From Metellina segmentata (lineage: Eukaryota > Arthropoda > Arachnida > Araneae > Tetragnathidae), in NCBI GenBank assembly GCA_947359465.1, contig OX375877.1, positions 75,652,698 to 75,716,697 of the forward strand: a DNA stretch of 64,000 nucleotides, read 5' to 3'. This document shows, in pieces, positions 21,893 through 32,609 of this stretch. The notes below the pieces were generated by a model, which did no database searches, was not told the origin of the DNA, and saw nothing but the letters and a program-made list of their open reading frames with translations. A program made the translations under genes and the position numbers. The stretch's first letter is position 1, and every line of letters begins with the position of its first letter.

Positions 21893-22825
21893 TGTGTCAG
21901 ATTTTTTTTTTAAAGTTGTTTTTTTTGTGTGTAAATTTGTATGCCAGGAAAGGTTTTCGACAATCTCACCGACCCTTGTTGTTTTCTTGCATGGTTGTAC
22001 TTCGAATACTTCGAAAGGGCATCACCTGAAAATTTTCTCTCCAGAGAAAAACACGGAACTCGTCTCCAACGGGTTGCCACTCTAAAGAAATCAGTGAAAT
22101 AATGACGCAACAGCACATTTAGGTTGCGAAACAACGTCTGGTCCTAGGCTCGAAAATCGGATCGTTTATCAAATGCGCAGTTGTTTGCAGGACGGAATAC
22201 CACTATTTCCAGGAATCGGAGCTCATCCGCACGTTGCATAGCAAAGTAAATTATAGTACAACGCATTTTTGAGTAGAGGAAATTGCATTTCGGGCGTCGT
22301 TTGTCGTTAATCATTTTCTTTTCATCCATTGGTTAGACGCACTTAGGTTATGGGTTTATTTTCTTGTTTTGAGTAAATATTAAATTGATCCCATGCAGAT
22401 TGGAATTTCGTTTCCCAGATTATGGTGTTTTATAAGCGAAGTTGTTTCCGCCTGAAATTTTCACCAAGGTCAGGCCGGATACTCCTTTCTGTATTTCGTA
22501 ACGCAGCTGAGGGAAGGGATTCGGTATCAATGTTCCCAGCGATCTTCACACTTCTTAAGGTAAGTTCTCATATTTGTGTGCAATACTTTATTTTTTTTCG
22601 ACAGTGGCATCAATCGGGGAAAATAATTGGGGAAATTGCAAAGTCCCACCTGCTGCATATATTCGAAACTATTTTTTGTGTTGTTGCTTATTCATACTGG
22701 TCCAGCCGCCTGCTAGACCTAATCCGACAAGTCAGTCGTCCTCAATGAAATTATCGTGTCAAAACGATTCTGGAACAAACACACATACACTGAAGGCCTC
22801 ATTCCAGTACATGGTTACCCTACAC
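21893..22825. other. Unassigned sequence, one possible short intron
   Basis: A 108-codon frame at 22422-22748 spans a G|GTAAGT at 22559 and a pyrimidine-rich tract ending in ACAG near 22606, formally a 47-nt intron. No homologous protein is recognised on either side, so I do not call a gene. Confidence 0.25.
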
Positions 22826-23392
22826 CAGGCCTCGAAATAGATTTTTTAATACAGGTGCACCTTGTGTACCTAAGTTTTTAAATTAGGTGCACAGGTTATA
22901 TATTTTAGGTGCGCATTTAAAAAAAAAACGTCATATAAGAGAATTAATGTTTGCAAGCTACTTTATTAGTTGGGTATGTTTAGATAGGTTAGTATAGTAG
23001 ATAGTAAATAAAAGTATTTAAACATCTAAATTTTCCCTTCTCTGGCGCACGGCTGTCGGGACAGTCGCTTCAACAGAGCCATCTGGAAAATGTTTCGATC
23101 ATCGGAAAGTTCTGGTGGCACTGGCACAAGTAAACCTTCCTCCTGTATAAACCCGTTACGGCCCAGCGATTTTGTTTTCGCATAGTGTGTATTTAAGAAT
23201 TTAAATTACGTTCCTTTAGAGCGAGAGAGGTCGATACTAATATTTTGTTTCAACATCAAAATAACATACAACACGTTTCCCACCTTTTTTTAACGTTAGG
23301 TGCACTGTGTGCACCTAGCGGGAAAAAATTAGGTGCACAATTTTATTTTCATGTGCACAGTGCACCTGTGCACCCGGGTATTTTGAGTCCAG
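22826..23392. mobile_element. hAT MITE, family 2 (CAGGCCTCGAAATA)
   Basis: Left end CAGGCCTCGAAATAG, right end TATTTTGAGTCCAG, with perfect 8-bp duplications CCCTACAC at 22818-22825 and 23393-23400. Sub-terminal repeats of AGGTGCACA occur at both ends. A 752-bp relative is at 51770-52521, sharing the central GGAAAGTTCTGGTGGCA block. Confidence 0.93.
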
Positions 23393-23400
23393 CCCTACAC

Positions 23401-26039
23401 TAAGGAGAAATTGGAAAAGATTTTGACCATACAGGAATTTCAGAAACCAGAATGATAGAAAAATGTGCTTTATCTACTCCTCGCGTTTTCGTCCACAATA
23501 TCTATTTGTTTGGGGCAAAACAAATCGATATTGTGGACCAAGACATTCAGGTCCTGATGTTTGAGGTTAAGACATTCTGATTATTAAGTTAATCGTAAAA
23601 TTTGTCAACATTCTAAGTATGCGCATGATGAGACCTTCAATCTTGTCTTCCATTTCTTCCAGTCAGGAGTCGCAACTCTGACCTTACCCCAGCGCTTCGT
23701 CATCATGCGTGTATTCCTTCACCATACCTCGTGTATTCACCTCTCGTTAGCTTTCATTTCTCGATCTCTTATGACCTGGGGCACAAGTTAGTGCAACTCT
23801 TGGATGTTCCGTAGAGGACAGTCTTAGTACTTGAACGTCTTAACACTTCAAGTTCACCTCCTGAATTTAATTTTAAAAGAAATGAGTTTTGTGTTTATTT
23901 TTTCACAATTGGCGTTGGAGATGACTTGTGACACATTTTCCGATGCCATTTTTAATCTTCCAAGTGATTTAGACGAGATATTTCGTTCATCAAGATCTGA
24001 CCTAATGTCCTTATAGGTCAAGGCATTACCGAATTTTTACAAGACCTGATCAGATTTCTAAAGACGAACTATTTTGTTTCAAGATCTGGTCTATATTTTT
24101 CTAATTATGAGAATCTTCGCCGAGAAAACCACCATGAGGGTTAATTTGACCATGAGGGTTTTTTTTTCGACCCCTTACAAGGCCCACACGACGAGAATAC
24201 TTGTCGTATTGTTTATTCTTGTGCAATATTTATCCGTTAGGCCCCCATCAAAAAAATATTCGTGGTCACCTGAGACTTAGTACCCACGATGGAGGTGTTA
24301 TGTTGCATAAATTTATTTAGTTACTCTTAGGCATTATTTTAATATTTTTTGCCTATTCCAGCTTATGAATGATATGATTAGAGCTCGGATTGATATGCAA
24401 AAATGTGACCTGAAATATGCATTACAAAATCCCAAAATATGCACTAAAAACCCCCAAATATGCGAAATTGCAACAAAAACCTGTGTTAACCTAGAGTACC
24501 ATGGAAGTTGTTTCCACATAACCATCAATGAACTGTTAGGAGGATATGCTCTTCTGTAGGACTTAAGCGAAGATGATCCAGTCTTCTAGTTTATTAAGAG
24601 TGACGCCTTTAGGCGCTCAACAATAATTGTGTGTATTCTAAATTGCACATACGCATATTTTTTCACTTGAACATCATATACTAGGAAGCTTTCTTGGTCC
24701 TCAAATAAAGGGTTCCCAAATGGGCTCTACTAGACCTGAACTTTTGTTAAAACAATATCGCAAAATTGCATCAAATATATATGGATTCCCACCGGATTGT
24801 GAGCCATGTTAAATTAAAAGGATGGGAATTGTTTAAAAATTAACATTTAACAACAGTGAATACGTAAAAAAAATTTGGTATTATATATTTGCGTCGTACT
24901 CTTACATTCAAAAAGGGAAAGTAGATTTGAAGGGGAATAGTTTGGTACCATTAATTTAACACTCGTACGTCTACTTGTTCAAGAACATTGATGTTTCCAT
25001 GTGATCCTTCATTAAGTGAAATTTTTTATAAATGTACGACTGGGGGGGGGGGGAAGCGTCAAAAATATAACAAATGGCATAAAAGAACATCTTTCATCAA
25101 AATTGATTAAACTTCAGTTTATTAAATTTTAAAATAGTACTAGAAACAACAAACTTATTACACTCAGATTATTAGGAACACTTAATAACCAACACAGAGA
25201 TAAAAATAGTAGAACCATTTAACCTTACATGCTTTCCTGTCCCAGAACATTGATGTTCTTTCTTGAGAAACTCTATTAAGTGGATATTTTTATAAACGTA
25301 CGATCACGTCAAAACGGTAACAACTGTGCTAAAAAAAACTATCTTCAAAAGTAACTAAGCTTCAGTTTATTGAATTTATAAATGGAAACATTAAACCTAT
25401 TACACTAACATTCAACTAAAAGATCAAAATCATTAGATACACATATTACCAGATGGAATCCGAAGGAGTATTTTCAATCGAGTAAATGGGTCTCAGAAAT
25501 TCTTGATTAAATTTTATTTAAAGGATTCAATAAGGAAGTATGTGCGAGGACAAATATATTTTCAGGAAATGAAGCTGTATATATATCCCTATTCAGCACA
25601 TGAATTGCTTCGTTAGTGATGGAATTTTTATTTCAGTTTAGTTGTAGAAAATCGGTTTGCTTTTCTGCTCCTATGAAGTAAGCAGCAAATGCTTTGGATG
25701 AGAAATCGAGTTATAAAACTGTTGATGAGTTCTACTAATTGAACCTATTTTTGGCTCTCCAAGAGCAAAATTTCATCTTGATAACATGCTCTAATTGGTG
25801 GGGAAGTAATAACAATTTCCTATGCAATTGAATTCCAAATGGAATATTCGATGAACGTTAAATTCTAGGAGAAAATTTGAACTCGTTATTTATCGCTTTT
25901 TTTTTTGGGAGGGGCAGCCTATGTTGGAACAGTAACGGTTAAGAAATATATAGTAATAATTTAAATATATTAGAAATATATTTTCCAATTATATTTATAT
26001 ATTTTAGAAATATATAAATATAATCGGAGGCTTGCAAGT
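23401..26039. other. Unassigned AT-rich DNA with duplications
   Basis: A hairpin at 23491-23538 is listed separately. A diverged direct duplication of ~250 bp covers about 24975-25190 and 25225-25420 (AGAACATTGATGTT and CTTCAGTTTATT in both). A G-run lies near 25046-25057. 24350-24480 has repeated AATATGC words like sub-terminal transposon repeats, without clear ends. Confidence 0.35.
23491..23538. repeat. 21-bp inverted repeat (hairpin)
   Basis: Left arm GTCCACAATATCTATTTGTTT (23491-23511), 6-nt loop, right arm 23518-23538; 20 of 21 positions pair. No other copy seen. Confidence 0.85.
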
Positions 26040-26279
26040 TCGAAACTCGTCCAACTAAAGACCGTCGTAGACACGAGGGCTGGTGCACTTCGCATCTGTC
26101 ACGTCCTCAAATGTCCCCACATTTGCGTGGTGTGGAAGTTTGGAAAGTGGTGTGCCAGATCAGGTGTTGACCTAGCCATCTGAATGTGGGAAAACATTCA
26201 TTACGTATTGTTCTCCTCGAATCTTTCCCTTGGGATTGATTCCGGGTCGTCGCTAATGACGCGTTGTGTTGCCTTGTGT
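26040..26279 (+). repeat. SINE-2 copy interrupted by hAT
   Basis: Starts with B-box-like AAGTTCGAAACTCG, then GACCGTCGTAGACACGAGG, GTGGAAGTTTGGAAAGTGG, CAGGTGTTGACC, GATTCCGGGTCGTCGC and GTTGTGTTGCC. Its expected tail (CTAGTGCGAGAATGTTAATT) reappears beyond the hAT at 28298-28345, so the hAT and its array sit inside this SINE. Confidence 0.65.
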
Positions 26280-27480
26280 AGTGATGGCGAATCTTTAAAT
26301 GTCGGTGCGGCAAAAAAAACTTGCTTAACTCGGGTGTCATGTCACATCTAAAAAGATCCTTAAATTTGTGATATTTGTAGCCCTTGTAGAATAAACCGTG
26401 GCAAAACATTCATTACGTATTATTCAACCCCAAATTTTTCCTTTGTGATTGATTCCGGGTCGTCGCCAATGACGCGTTGTGTTGCCTAGTGCAGTGATGG
26501 CGAATCTTTAGATTTCGGTGCGGCAAACACCGGAAAAAACCTTGCTTAACTTCGTTGTCATGTCACATCTAAAAAGATCCTTAAATTTGTGATATTTGTT
26601 GCCCTTGTAGAATAGACCGTGGCAAAACATTCATTACGTATTGTTCCTCCTCGAATCTTTCCTTTGGGATTGATTCCGGGTCTTCGCCAATGACGCGTTG
26701 TGTTGCCTAGTGCAGTGATGGCGAATCTTTAGATGTCGGTGCGGCAAACACCGGAAAAAACCTTGCTTAACTCGGATGTCGTGTCACATCTAAAAAGATC
26801 CTTAAATTTGTGATATTTGTAGCCCTTGTAGAATAGACCGTGGCAAAACATTCATTACGTATTGTTCTCCTCGAATCTTTCCTTTGGGATTGATTCCGGG
26901 TCGTCGCCAATGACGCGTTGTGTTGCCTAGTGCAGTGATGGCGAATCTTTAGATGTCGGTGCGGCAAAAACCGGAAAAAAACCTTGCTTAACTCAGGTGT
27001 CGTGTCACATCTAGAGAGATCCTTAAATTTGTGATATTTGTAACCCTTGTAGAATAGACCGTGGCAAAACATTCATTACGTATTGTTCTCCTCGAATCTT
27101 TCCCTTGGGATTGATTCCGGGTCGTCGTCAACGACGCGTTGTGTTGCCTAGTGCAGTGAAGGCGAATCTTTAGGGGTCGGTGTGTCAAAAACCGGAAAAA
27201 AACCTTGCTTAACTCGGGTGTCGTGTCACATCTAGAAAGATCCTTAAATTTGTGATATTTGTAACCCTTGTAGAATAGACCGTGGCAAAACATTCATTAC
27301 GTATTGTTGTCCTCGAATCTTTCCCTTGGGATTGATTCCGGGTCGTCGCCAATGACGCGTTGTGTTGCCTAGTGCAGTGATGGCGAATCTTTAGATGTCG
27401 GTGCGGCAAAAACCGGAAAAAATCTAGCTTAACTCGGGTGTCACATCTAGAAATATCCTTAAATTTGTGATATTTGTAGC
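26190..27480 (+). repeat. 221-bp tandem array of hAT left end plus SINE segment
   Basis: The word AGTGATGGCGAATCTTTA starts at or near 26280, 26493, 26714, 26934, 27155 and 27376, spacing 213, 221, 220, 221, 221 bp. Each unit consists of ~150 bp of hAT left end (CGGTGCGGCAAA, AACCTTGCTTAACTCGGGTG, CTTAAATTTGTGATATTTGT) and ~70 bp of SINE-2 sequence. Minus-strand frames of ~100 codons across the array are repeats, not proteins. Confidence 0.93.
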
Positions 27481-28296
27481 AAATGTAGAATAGTTATATT
27501 TTTTGATACATTTATTTATTAAAAAAGCAAAAACAAATAACTCTTTACATTAAAGACTTTTTTGTTGCTGAATTGAATTTGCTAAATCTTTAATTCAAGG
27601 TTGGCATTCCGTGCACTTCAAGCCCAAGCTAGCGCTAATAACTTCATTTCTCATTCGGTTTCTTTTATTGGTTTTAATATTATTTAACGCCGAAAATAAG
27701 GTCTCAATGAAGTACGTAGAAGGAAAAATTGCGAGTAAAGCCATCGATAGCTTTTTCAGGGTGCTACGTGTCCGGTAATCGGTTACAAGTACCCCAAATT
27801 TCCTGTTCGTATTGGCACTCTTCTTCGTTCTTTAAACAATTTATTTCCAGAAACTCAAGTTTGGAGCTCCCGTCAACAAACACTTGAGACCAGATGCTGT
27901 CTTGAAATTCTGGAAATTGCATCTCCAAATCGTCAAGTTGCATCAATTGGAAATCATTTAATTCCAAAGGACTGTATGATAATATGTACGGATACTTAAT
28001 TATTTTAATTGTCTGTTCCAGGCTTTTAAATTGATTAAATCTTTCTCGCCGAATGGGTCGAGATTATTGAAACGAATTTACAGTACGCAGGTACTTAATA
28101 TGCATGGGCTCCATTTTATTTTGTACAGTTGTGATGGCCGTCTCGAAATACTTTTTTACTCGAGGAAAGTATTTAAAAGTTTTAGTCTCTAAATCTCGTT
28201 TAAAATTTTAAGTTTACCGTCCGTGAAAGATGTGTCAACTAAAATGTCTTGGCCGTGTCACCTTTGACATGCGTGTCATTCAGATTCGCCATCACT
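27376..28296. mobile_element. hAT element with broken transposase
   Basis: Left end AGTGATGGCGAATCT, right end its reverse complement at 28282-28296. 8-bp duplications CCTAGTGC (27368-27375) and GCTAGTGC (28297-28304), 7 of 8 identical. Carries a minus-strand hAT transposase C-terminus at 27590-27967. 921 bp, so internally deleted compared with autonomous hATs. Confidence 0.88.
27590..27967 (-). pseudogene. hAT transposase C-terminal remnant (GTF2IRD2-like group)
   Basis: Frame 27764-27967 ends in EIWGTCNRLPDT; after a stop/frameshift the minus strand continues with STLKKLSMALLAIFPSTYFI and LFSALNNIKTNKRNRMRNE. The 'ALLxIFxSTYxxExLFSxLNxIKxxxRNRM' pattern is the hAT C-terminal dimerisation domain of transposases related to GTF2IRD2/ZBED proteins. 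The catalytic core is missing. It lies in the hAT 27376-28296 and is presumably its own, decayed gene. Confidence 0.8.
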
Positions 28297-28297
28297 G

Positions 28298-28345
28298 CTA
28301 GTGCGAGAATGTTAATTAATTATCGTTTTGTTTTATTCTAACTCA
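28298..28345 (+). repeat. SINE-2 tail displaced by hAT
   Basis: CTAGTGCGAGAATGTTAATT matches the expected 3' end of the SINE at 26040-26279 and restores it when the hAT and array are removed. Confidence 0.55.
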
Positions 28346-28471
28346 GGAGACACTCTAATTTTTAACTACATTAACGGTAGTTAACTTTGCTGTAGTTTCC
28401 TAACTCAACTTAACATGCTTAAGTTGACTTCATTTTTATGTATTTCTATATATGTACTTCCACACTCCTCT

Positions 28472-30388
28472 CATCTGAAGATGAATTTTAAGAGAACATC
28501 TCCAAAGATCAATGGAGTTAATGTCGATAGATGTATTGGCACCGTAAAGAAATCTGAGTATTGCTTACAAGCTGTGCTTTATTTGGCTAAATAAAGGATG
28601 AAAAGGTTTCTATGAAGCGATGAGGGCATTGTCGTAATATTAAGCTAATTTGAAAATTTCGAGTCTTTTCAATATACTATTCGATCTGATTAACCCTCGA
28701 GTAGTAACAACTGTCATCATAGATGAATTTTAAGAGAATATCTCCAAAGATTAATGGAGTTAATGTAGATAGATGTATGGCAACGTAAAGAAACATGAGC
28801 ATTGCCTGTAAGCTGTGCTAAAGTAAGCTTAATAGAGGTTGAAAAGTTTCTATGAAGCGATGAGGGCCGTGTCGTAATATTAAGCAAATTTGAAAATTTC
28901 GAGTCTTTTCAATATACTATTCGATCTGATTAACCCTCGAGTAGTAACAACTGTCATCTAAAGATGAATTTTAAGAGAATATCTCCAAAGATTAATGGAG
29001 TTAATGTAGATAGATGTATGGCAACGTAAAGAAACATGAGCATTGCCTGTAAGCTGTGCTAAAGTAAGCTTAATAGAGGTTGAAAAGTTTCTATGAAGCG
29101 ATGAGGGCCGTGTCGTAATATTAAGCAAATTTGAAAATTTCGAGTCTTTTCAATATACTATTCGATCTGATTAACCCTCGAGTAGTAACAACTGTCATCT
29201 AAAGATGAATTTTAAGAGAACATCTCCAAAGATTAATGGAGTTAATGTCGATAGATGTATTGGCACCGTAAAGAAATCTGAGCATTGCTTACAAGCTGTG
29301 CTTTATTTGGCTAAATAAAGGATGAAAAGGTTTCTATGAAGCGATGAGGGCATTGTCGTAATATTAAGCTAATTTGAAAATTTCGAGTCTTTTCAATATA
29401 CTATTCGATCTGATTAACCCTCGAGTAGTAACAACTGTCATCTAAAGATGAATTTTAAGAGAATATCTCCAAAGATTAATGGAGTTAATGTAGATAGATG
29501 TATGGCAACGTAAAGAAACATGAGCATTGCCTGTAAGCTGTGCTAAAGTAAGCTTAATAGAGGTTGAAAAGTTTCTATGAAGCGATGAGGGCCGTGTCGT
29601 AATATTAAGCAAATTTGAAAATTTCGAGTCTTTTCAATATACTATTCGATCTGATTAACCCTCGAGTAGTAACAACTGTCATCTAAAGATGAATTTTAAG
29701 AGAATATCTCCAAAGATTAATGGAGTTAATGTAGATAGATGTATGGCAACGTAAAGAAACATGAGCATTGCCTGTAAGCTGTGCTAAAGTAAGCTTAATA
29801 GAGGTTGAAAAGTTTCTATGAAGCGATGAGGGCCGTGTCGTAATATTAAGCAAATTTGAAAATTTCGAGTCTTTTCAATATACTATTCGATCTGATTAAC
29901 CCTCGAGTAGTAACAACTGTCATCTAAAGATGAATTTTAAGAGAACATCTCCAAAGATTAATGGAGTTAATGTAGATAGATGTATGGCAACGTAAAGAAA
30001 CATGAGCATCGCCTGTAAGCTGTGCTTTATTTGGCTAAATAAAGGATGAAAAGGTTTCTATGAAGCTATTGTCGTAATATTAAGCTAATTTGAAAATTTC
30101 GAGTCTTTTCAATATACTATTCGATCTGATTAACCCTCGAGTAGTAACAACTGTCATCTAAAGATGAATTTTAAGAGAATATCTCCAAAGATTAATGGAG
30201 TTAATGTAGATAGATGTATGGCAACGTAAAGAAACATGAGCATCGCCTGTAAGCTGTGCTAAAGTAAGCTTAATAGAGGATGAAAAGTTTCTATGAAGCG
30301 ATGAGGGCCGTGTCGTAATATTAAGCAAATTTGAAAATTTCGAGTCTAATGTGCTATTTGATCTGATTAACCCTCGAGTAGTAACAAA
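28472..30388 (+). repeat. ~241-bp satellite with ABB higher-order structure
   Basis: Eight tandem units. The word CTCGAGTAGTAACAA starts at 28696, 28936, 29177, 29420, 29661, 29902, 30136 and 30373. Two unit types: A (GTATTGGCACCGTAAAG, CTTTATTTGGCTAAATAAAG, GAGGGCATTGTCG) and B (GTATGGCAACGTAAAG, CTAAAGTAAGCTTAATAG, GAGGGCCGTGTCG). The order is A B B A B B A* B, where A* has a B-like first half and A-like second half and a short deletion. Equivalent positions three units apart are 724-725 bp apart. No coding potential. Confidence 0.95.
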
Positions 30389-30944
30389 TGATGGTAGACG
30401 AAGCCTAAACGCTACTGGTCTTATGCTATTTGGCGAAGGAGCTTTCGTCTAATAGCATTACGAAACCTACCAATCAGTCGCATTCAGGAGCTATGGGATT
30501 TTCAATTTTACTTAACCTACTGGCAACATCATTTCCAGTCGTACCAAGCGCATTGGATTCTCCTGACCAACTACCTACCAGCTCCAATTTCGGAATCCAG
30601 TAATTGTGGTTATTGTTTAGAAGACGAGTGCTTTATTTTATTTTATTTAACATCAGACAGATCAGTGATGGAAAATCTTCTCTTTCTACATTGGAAGGTC
30701 GCATGGTTTAGGTGTTATCAAATAAGACCGCTTTCAAGAAACTAAGTAATTATACAAAAGCTGTATATTATTTCATAAAAAAAATTCAACTCTACTGCGC
30801 GCTGAATATTATAAAAAAAATGAAAACTATTTCTTTATTTCAAAACTTAATTAAACTTTTAATGACGGTTGCGTCGCTTGTTTGAAAGCATTTCCTTATT
30901 TGTTTGCAGATTGAATGTCCGCAATTTCAGTTGATTCTCTAGAC
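30389..30944. other. Unassigned sequence
   Basis: After the satellite, a moderately GC-balanced stretch (30390-30600) then AT-rich DNA. No frame, repeat or terminal motif recognised. Confidence 0.35.
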
Positions 30945-31579
30945 CAGGGATTCCGAACTTTTTAGTAACTGCGTACCACTTGAAATTTTTAGAAGTTTTT
31001 GGCGTACTACCAGAGTGTTACATTTTTTTAGAAACATATACCTAATATCAGAAAAGTGCCCAATGGCTTGTTTTATTTTTAATTAAAATACTAAGAATGC
31101 TTCATATTTTATGATTAATGCACTTGTATTTGGTATTAATGATGTTTTAATAAAGGAAAAAAATAAAACGATTGTTGAAAATTACAGTTTTATTTTTACT
31201 CACAGGTTTAAAAACAAATAATTTTAAATAATTGGTACAAACTAAGCAAACAAAGATTAATGTAATCAAAAATCAATTTTTAGTGCGAAACTTGTTGTTT
31301 TTATCTTTTGTTTAACTATCAATATCAGGAGCAATGGAGCTTAACTTCACTCTTAAGTCCTCTTCAACACTTACTATGTTTCTATATTTATTTTTTATGT
31401 ACAAAAGTTCAGAAAAACCACTTTTACACAAGTAACTAGTAACAAATGGCATAAGAAATAGCATAGCGTGGTTGTTCATACTAAAAAATCGAACAAACTT
31501 CGTAGAATATTTGGGTCGCTCGTATCATCCTTGCGTACCACCTGAAACGCTACAGCGTACCACCGGTTGGGAATCCCTG
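30945..31579. mobile_element. hAT MITE, family 1 second copy
   Basis: Ends CAGGGATTCCGAACTTTTT and GGTTGGGAATCCCTG; 8-bp duplications CTCTAGAC (30937-30944) and CTCTAGAT (31580-31587), 7 of 8 identical. Interior follows 21242-21884 (ATGATTAATGCACTTGTATT, GAATATTTGGGTCGCTCGTA) but with a different middle section. Confidence 0.92.
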
Positions 31580-31587
31580 CTCTAGAT

Positions 31588-31976
31588 GGGTATCCGTCAT
31601 TTGTGATCATAAGGTGTCTTGATTTTAGTTATGTAGGAAAATTGTATTCACAGCAGTAGTGAAAGCAGTAGCAGTTTAAATGTAATTATCTCATTAAACC
31701 TATCGTGAGCTTAGAAGTGTCAACTTAACCCTTAAGGCTACTGCTGCTCTAATTGTGCTTGTCAATCTGAAAGGATTATTTCGACGAAACGTGTTTTATT
31801 TTTGGTATTTTCAATAATAATTTCATATTTTTGATAACACGCATATAAAACAGGAAATAAAATGTTTTTGTAATAATAAAGGATTTGTTCTGTAAAATTT
31901 GGATTGAGACAAAGTAGGCGCACTTAGGACCCAGAGAGTCACATGTGGCCATAAACCCTCAGGTTCCCCACCCTTG
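31588..31976. other. Unassigned sequence with possible hAT right end
   Basis: No frame. 31919-31976 (CACATGTGGCC, AGGTTCCCCACCC) resembles the right end of a hAT of the 'GGTGGGGAACC' type but no left partner is found. Confidence 0.3.
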
Positions 31977-32180
31977 GGCTTGACCAGTGGTCGGCAAACT
32001 GCGGCTCTTTAGCAACTTAAGTGCGGCTCTGCCACTAATCGACTTTTTGTTCCATGTATTTCGTCTTCGGGTTCTAAAGGATTATTGCCACTGAAATGTC
32101 AAACACGTGGCAAGGATATTGCAAATGCTGTCATTGAATGCATGGAGAAACATATCTAGCTCGATATAATTGTTTCACCT

Positions 32181-32478
32181 TCAACAGATGGGACAAAAAG
32201 TATGACCGGAGTGAGAAAAGGTTGCGTTTCTATTTTGAAGGAAAAAACTAATCACGAGATACTAGTTTGCTATTGCATCATTCATCAAGAAACGCTTTGT
32301 GCGCAGACATTTCTAGAAGAAATGTGCAATGATATGTAATTGGTGATTAAGATGGTCAACACAATTGTAACTAAAGCTCTTTATCGTCGCCGATTTAAAG
32401 AATTTTTAGTTGAAATGGAGAGTGAACACGCAGATCTGTTGCATAATAAGGTACGTTGATTTTCAAGAGGAAGTATAT
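32181..32478 (+). pseudogene. hAT transposase core fragment, first half (GTF2IRD2-like)
   Basis: Reads STDGTKSMTGVRKGC, then CYCIIHQETLCAQTFLEEMC, one frameshift/stop near 32338, then LVIKMVNTIVTKAL, FKEFLVEMESEHADLLHNKV and R-stop-FSRG. In relatives the stop position is Trp (VRWLSRG), so TGG became TGA. The TDG motif holds a catalytic Asp, and the C..HQ motif belongs to the insertion domain. Continues at 35383 after the nested insertions. Confidence 0.85.
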
Positions 32479-32536
32479 AGGAGTATAAGGAGGAATATAT
32501 AGGAAGAGGAGTATAAGGAGGAGCTTCCTTATACTC
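32479..32536. repeat. Purine-rich inverted repeat at insertion edge
   Basis: AGGAGTATAAGGAGGA occurs twice with a final GCTTCCTTATACTC in opposite orientation, forming a short foldback at the junction between the hAT transposase and the Tc1-like sequence. Confidence 0.55.
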
Positions 32537-32609
32537 TATAACAAAAAAAAATCGACGCACCAAAAAGGTGTAGAATTGCAGTGTTCTATCGACTTGGAAC
32601 GGCGCTGAC

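Noticed and set aside
26107..27409. Set of ~100-codon minus-strand proteins sharing FCHGLFYKGYKYHKF
   Set aside because: They are frames through the 221-bp tandem array of a hAT end and SINE, not genes.
28472..30388. CRISPR-like or regulatory repeat array
   Set aside because: Units of ~241 bp are contiguous with no unique spacers; this is a satellite.
31919..31976. Another complete hAT ending at CCCCACCC
   Set aside because: Only a right-end-like sequence is visible; no left partner or duplication was found.
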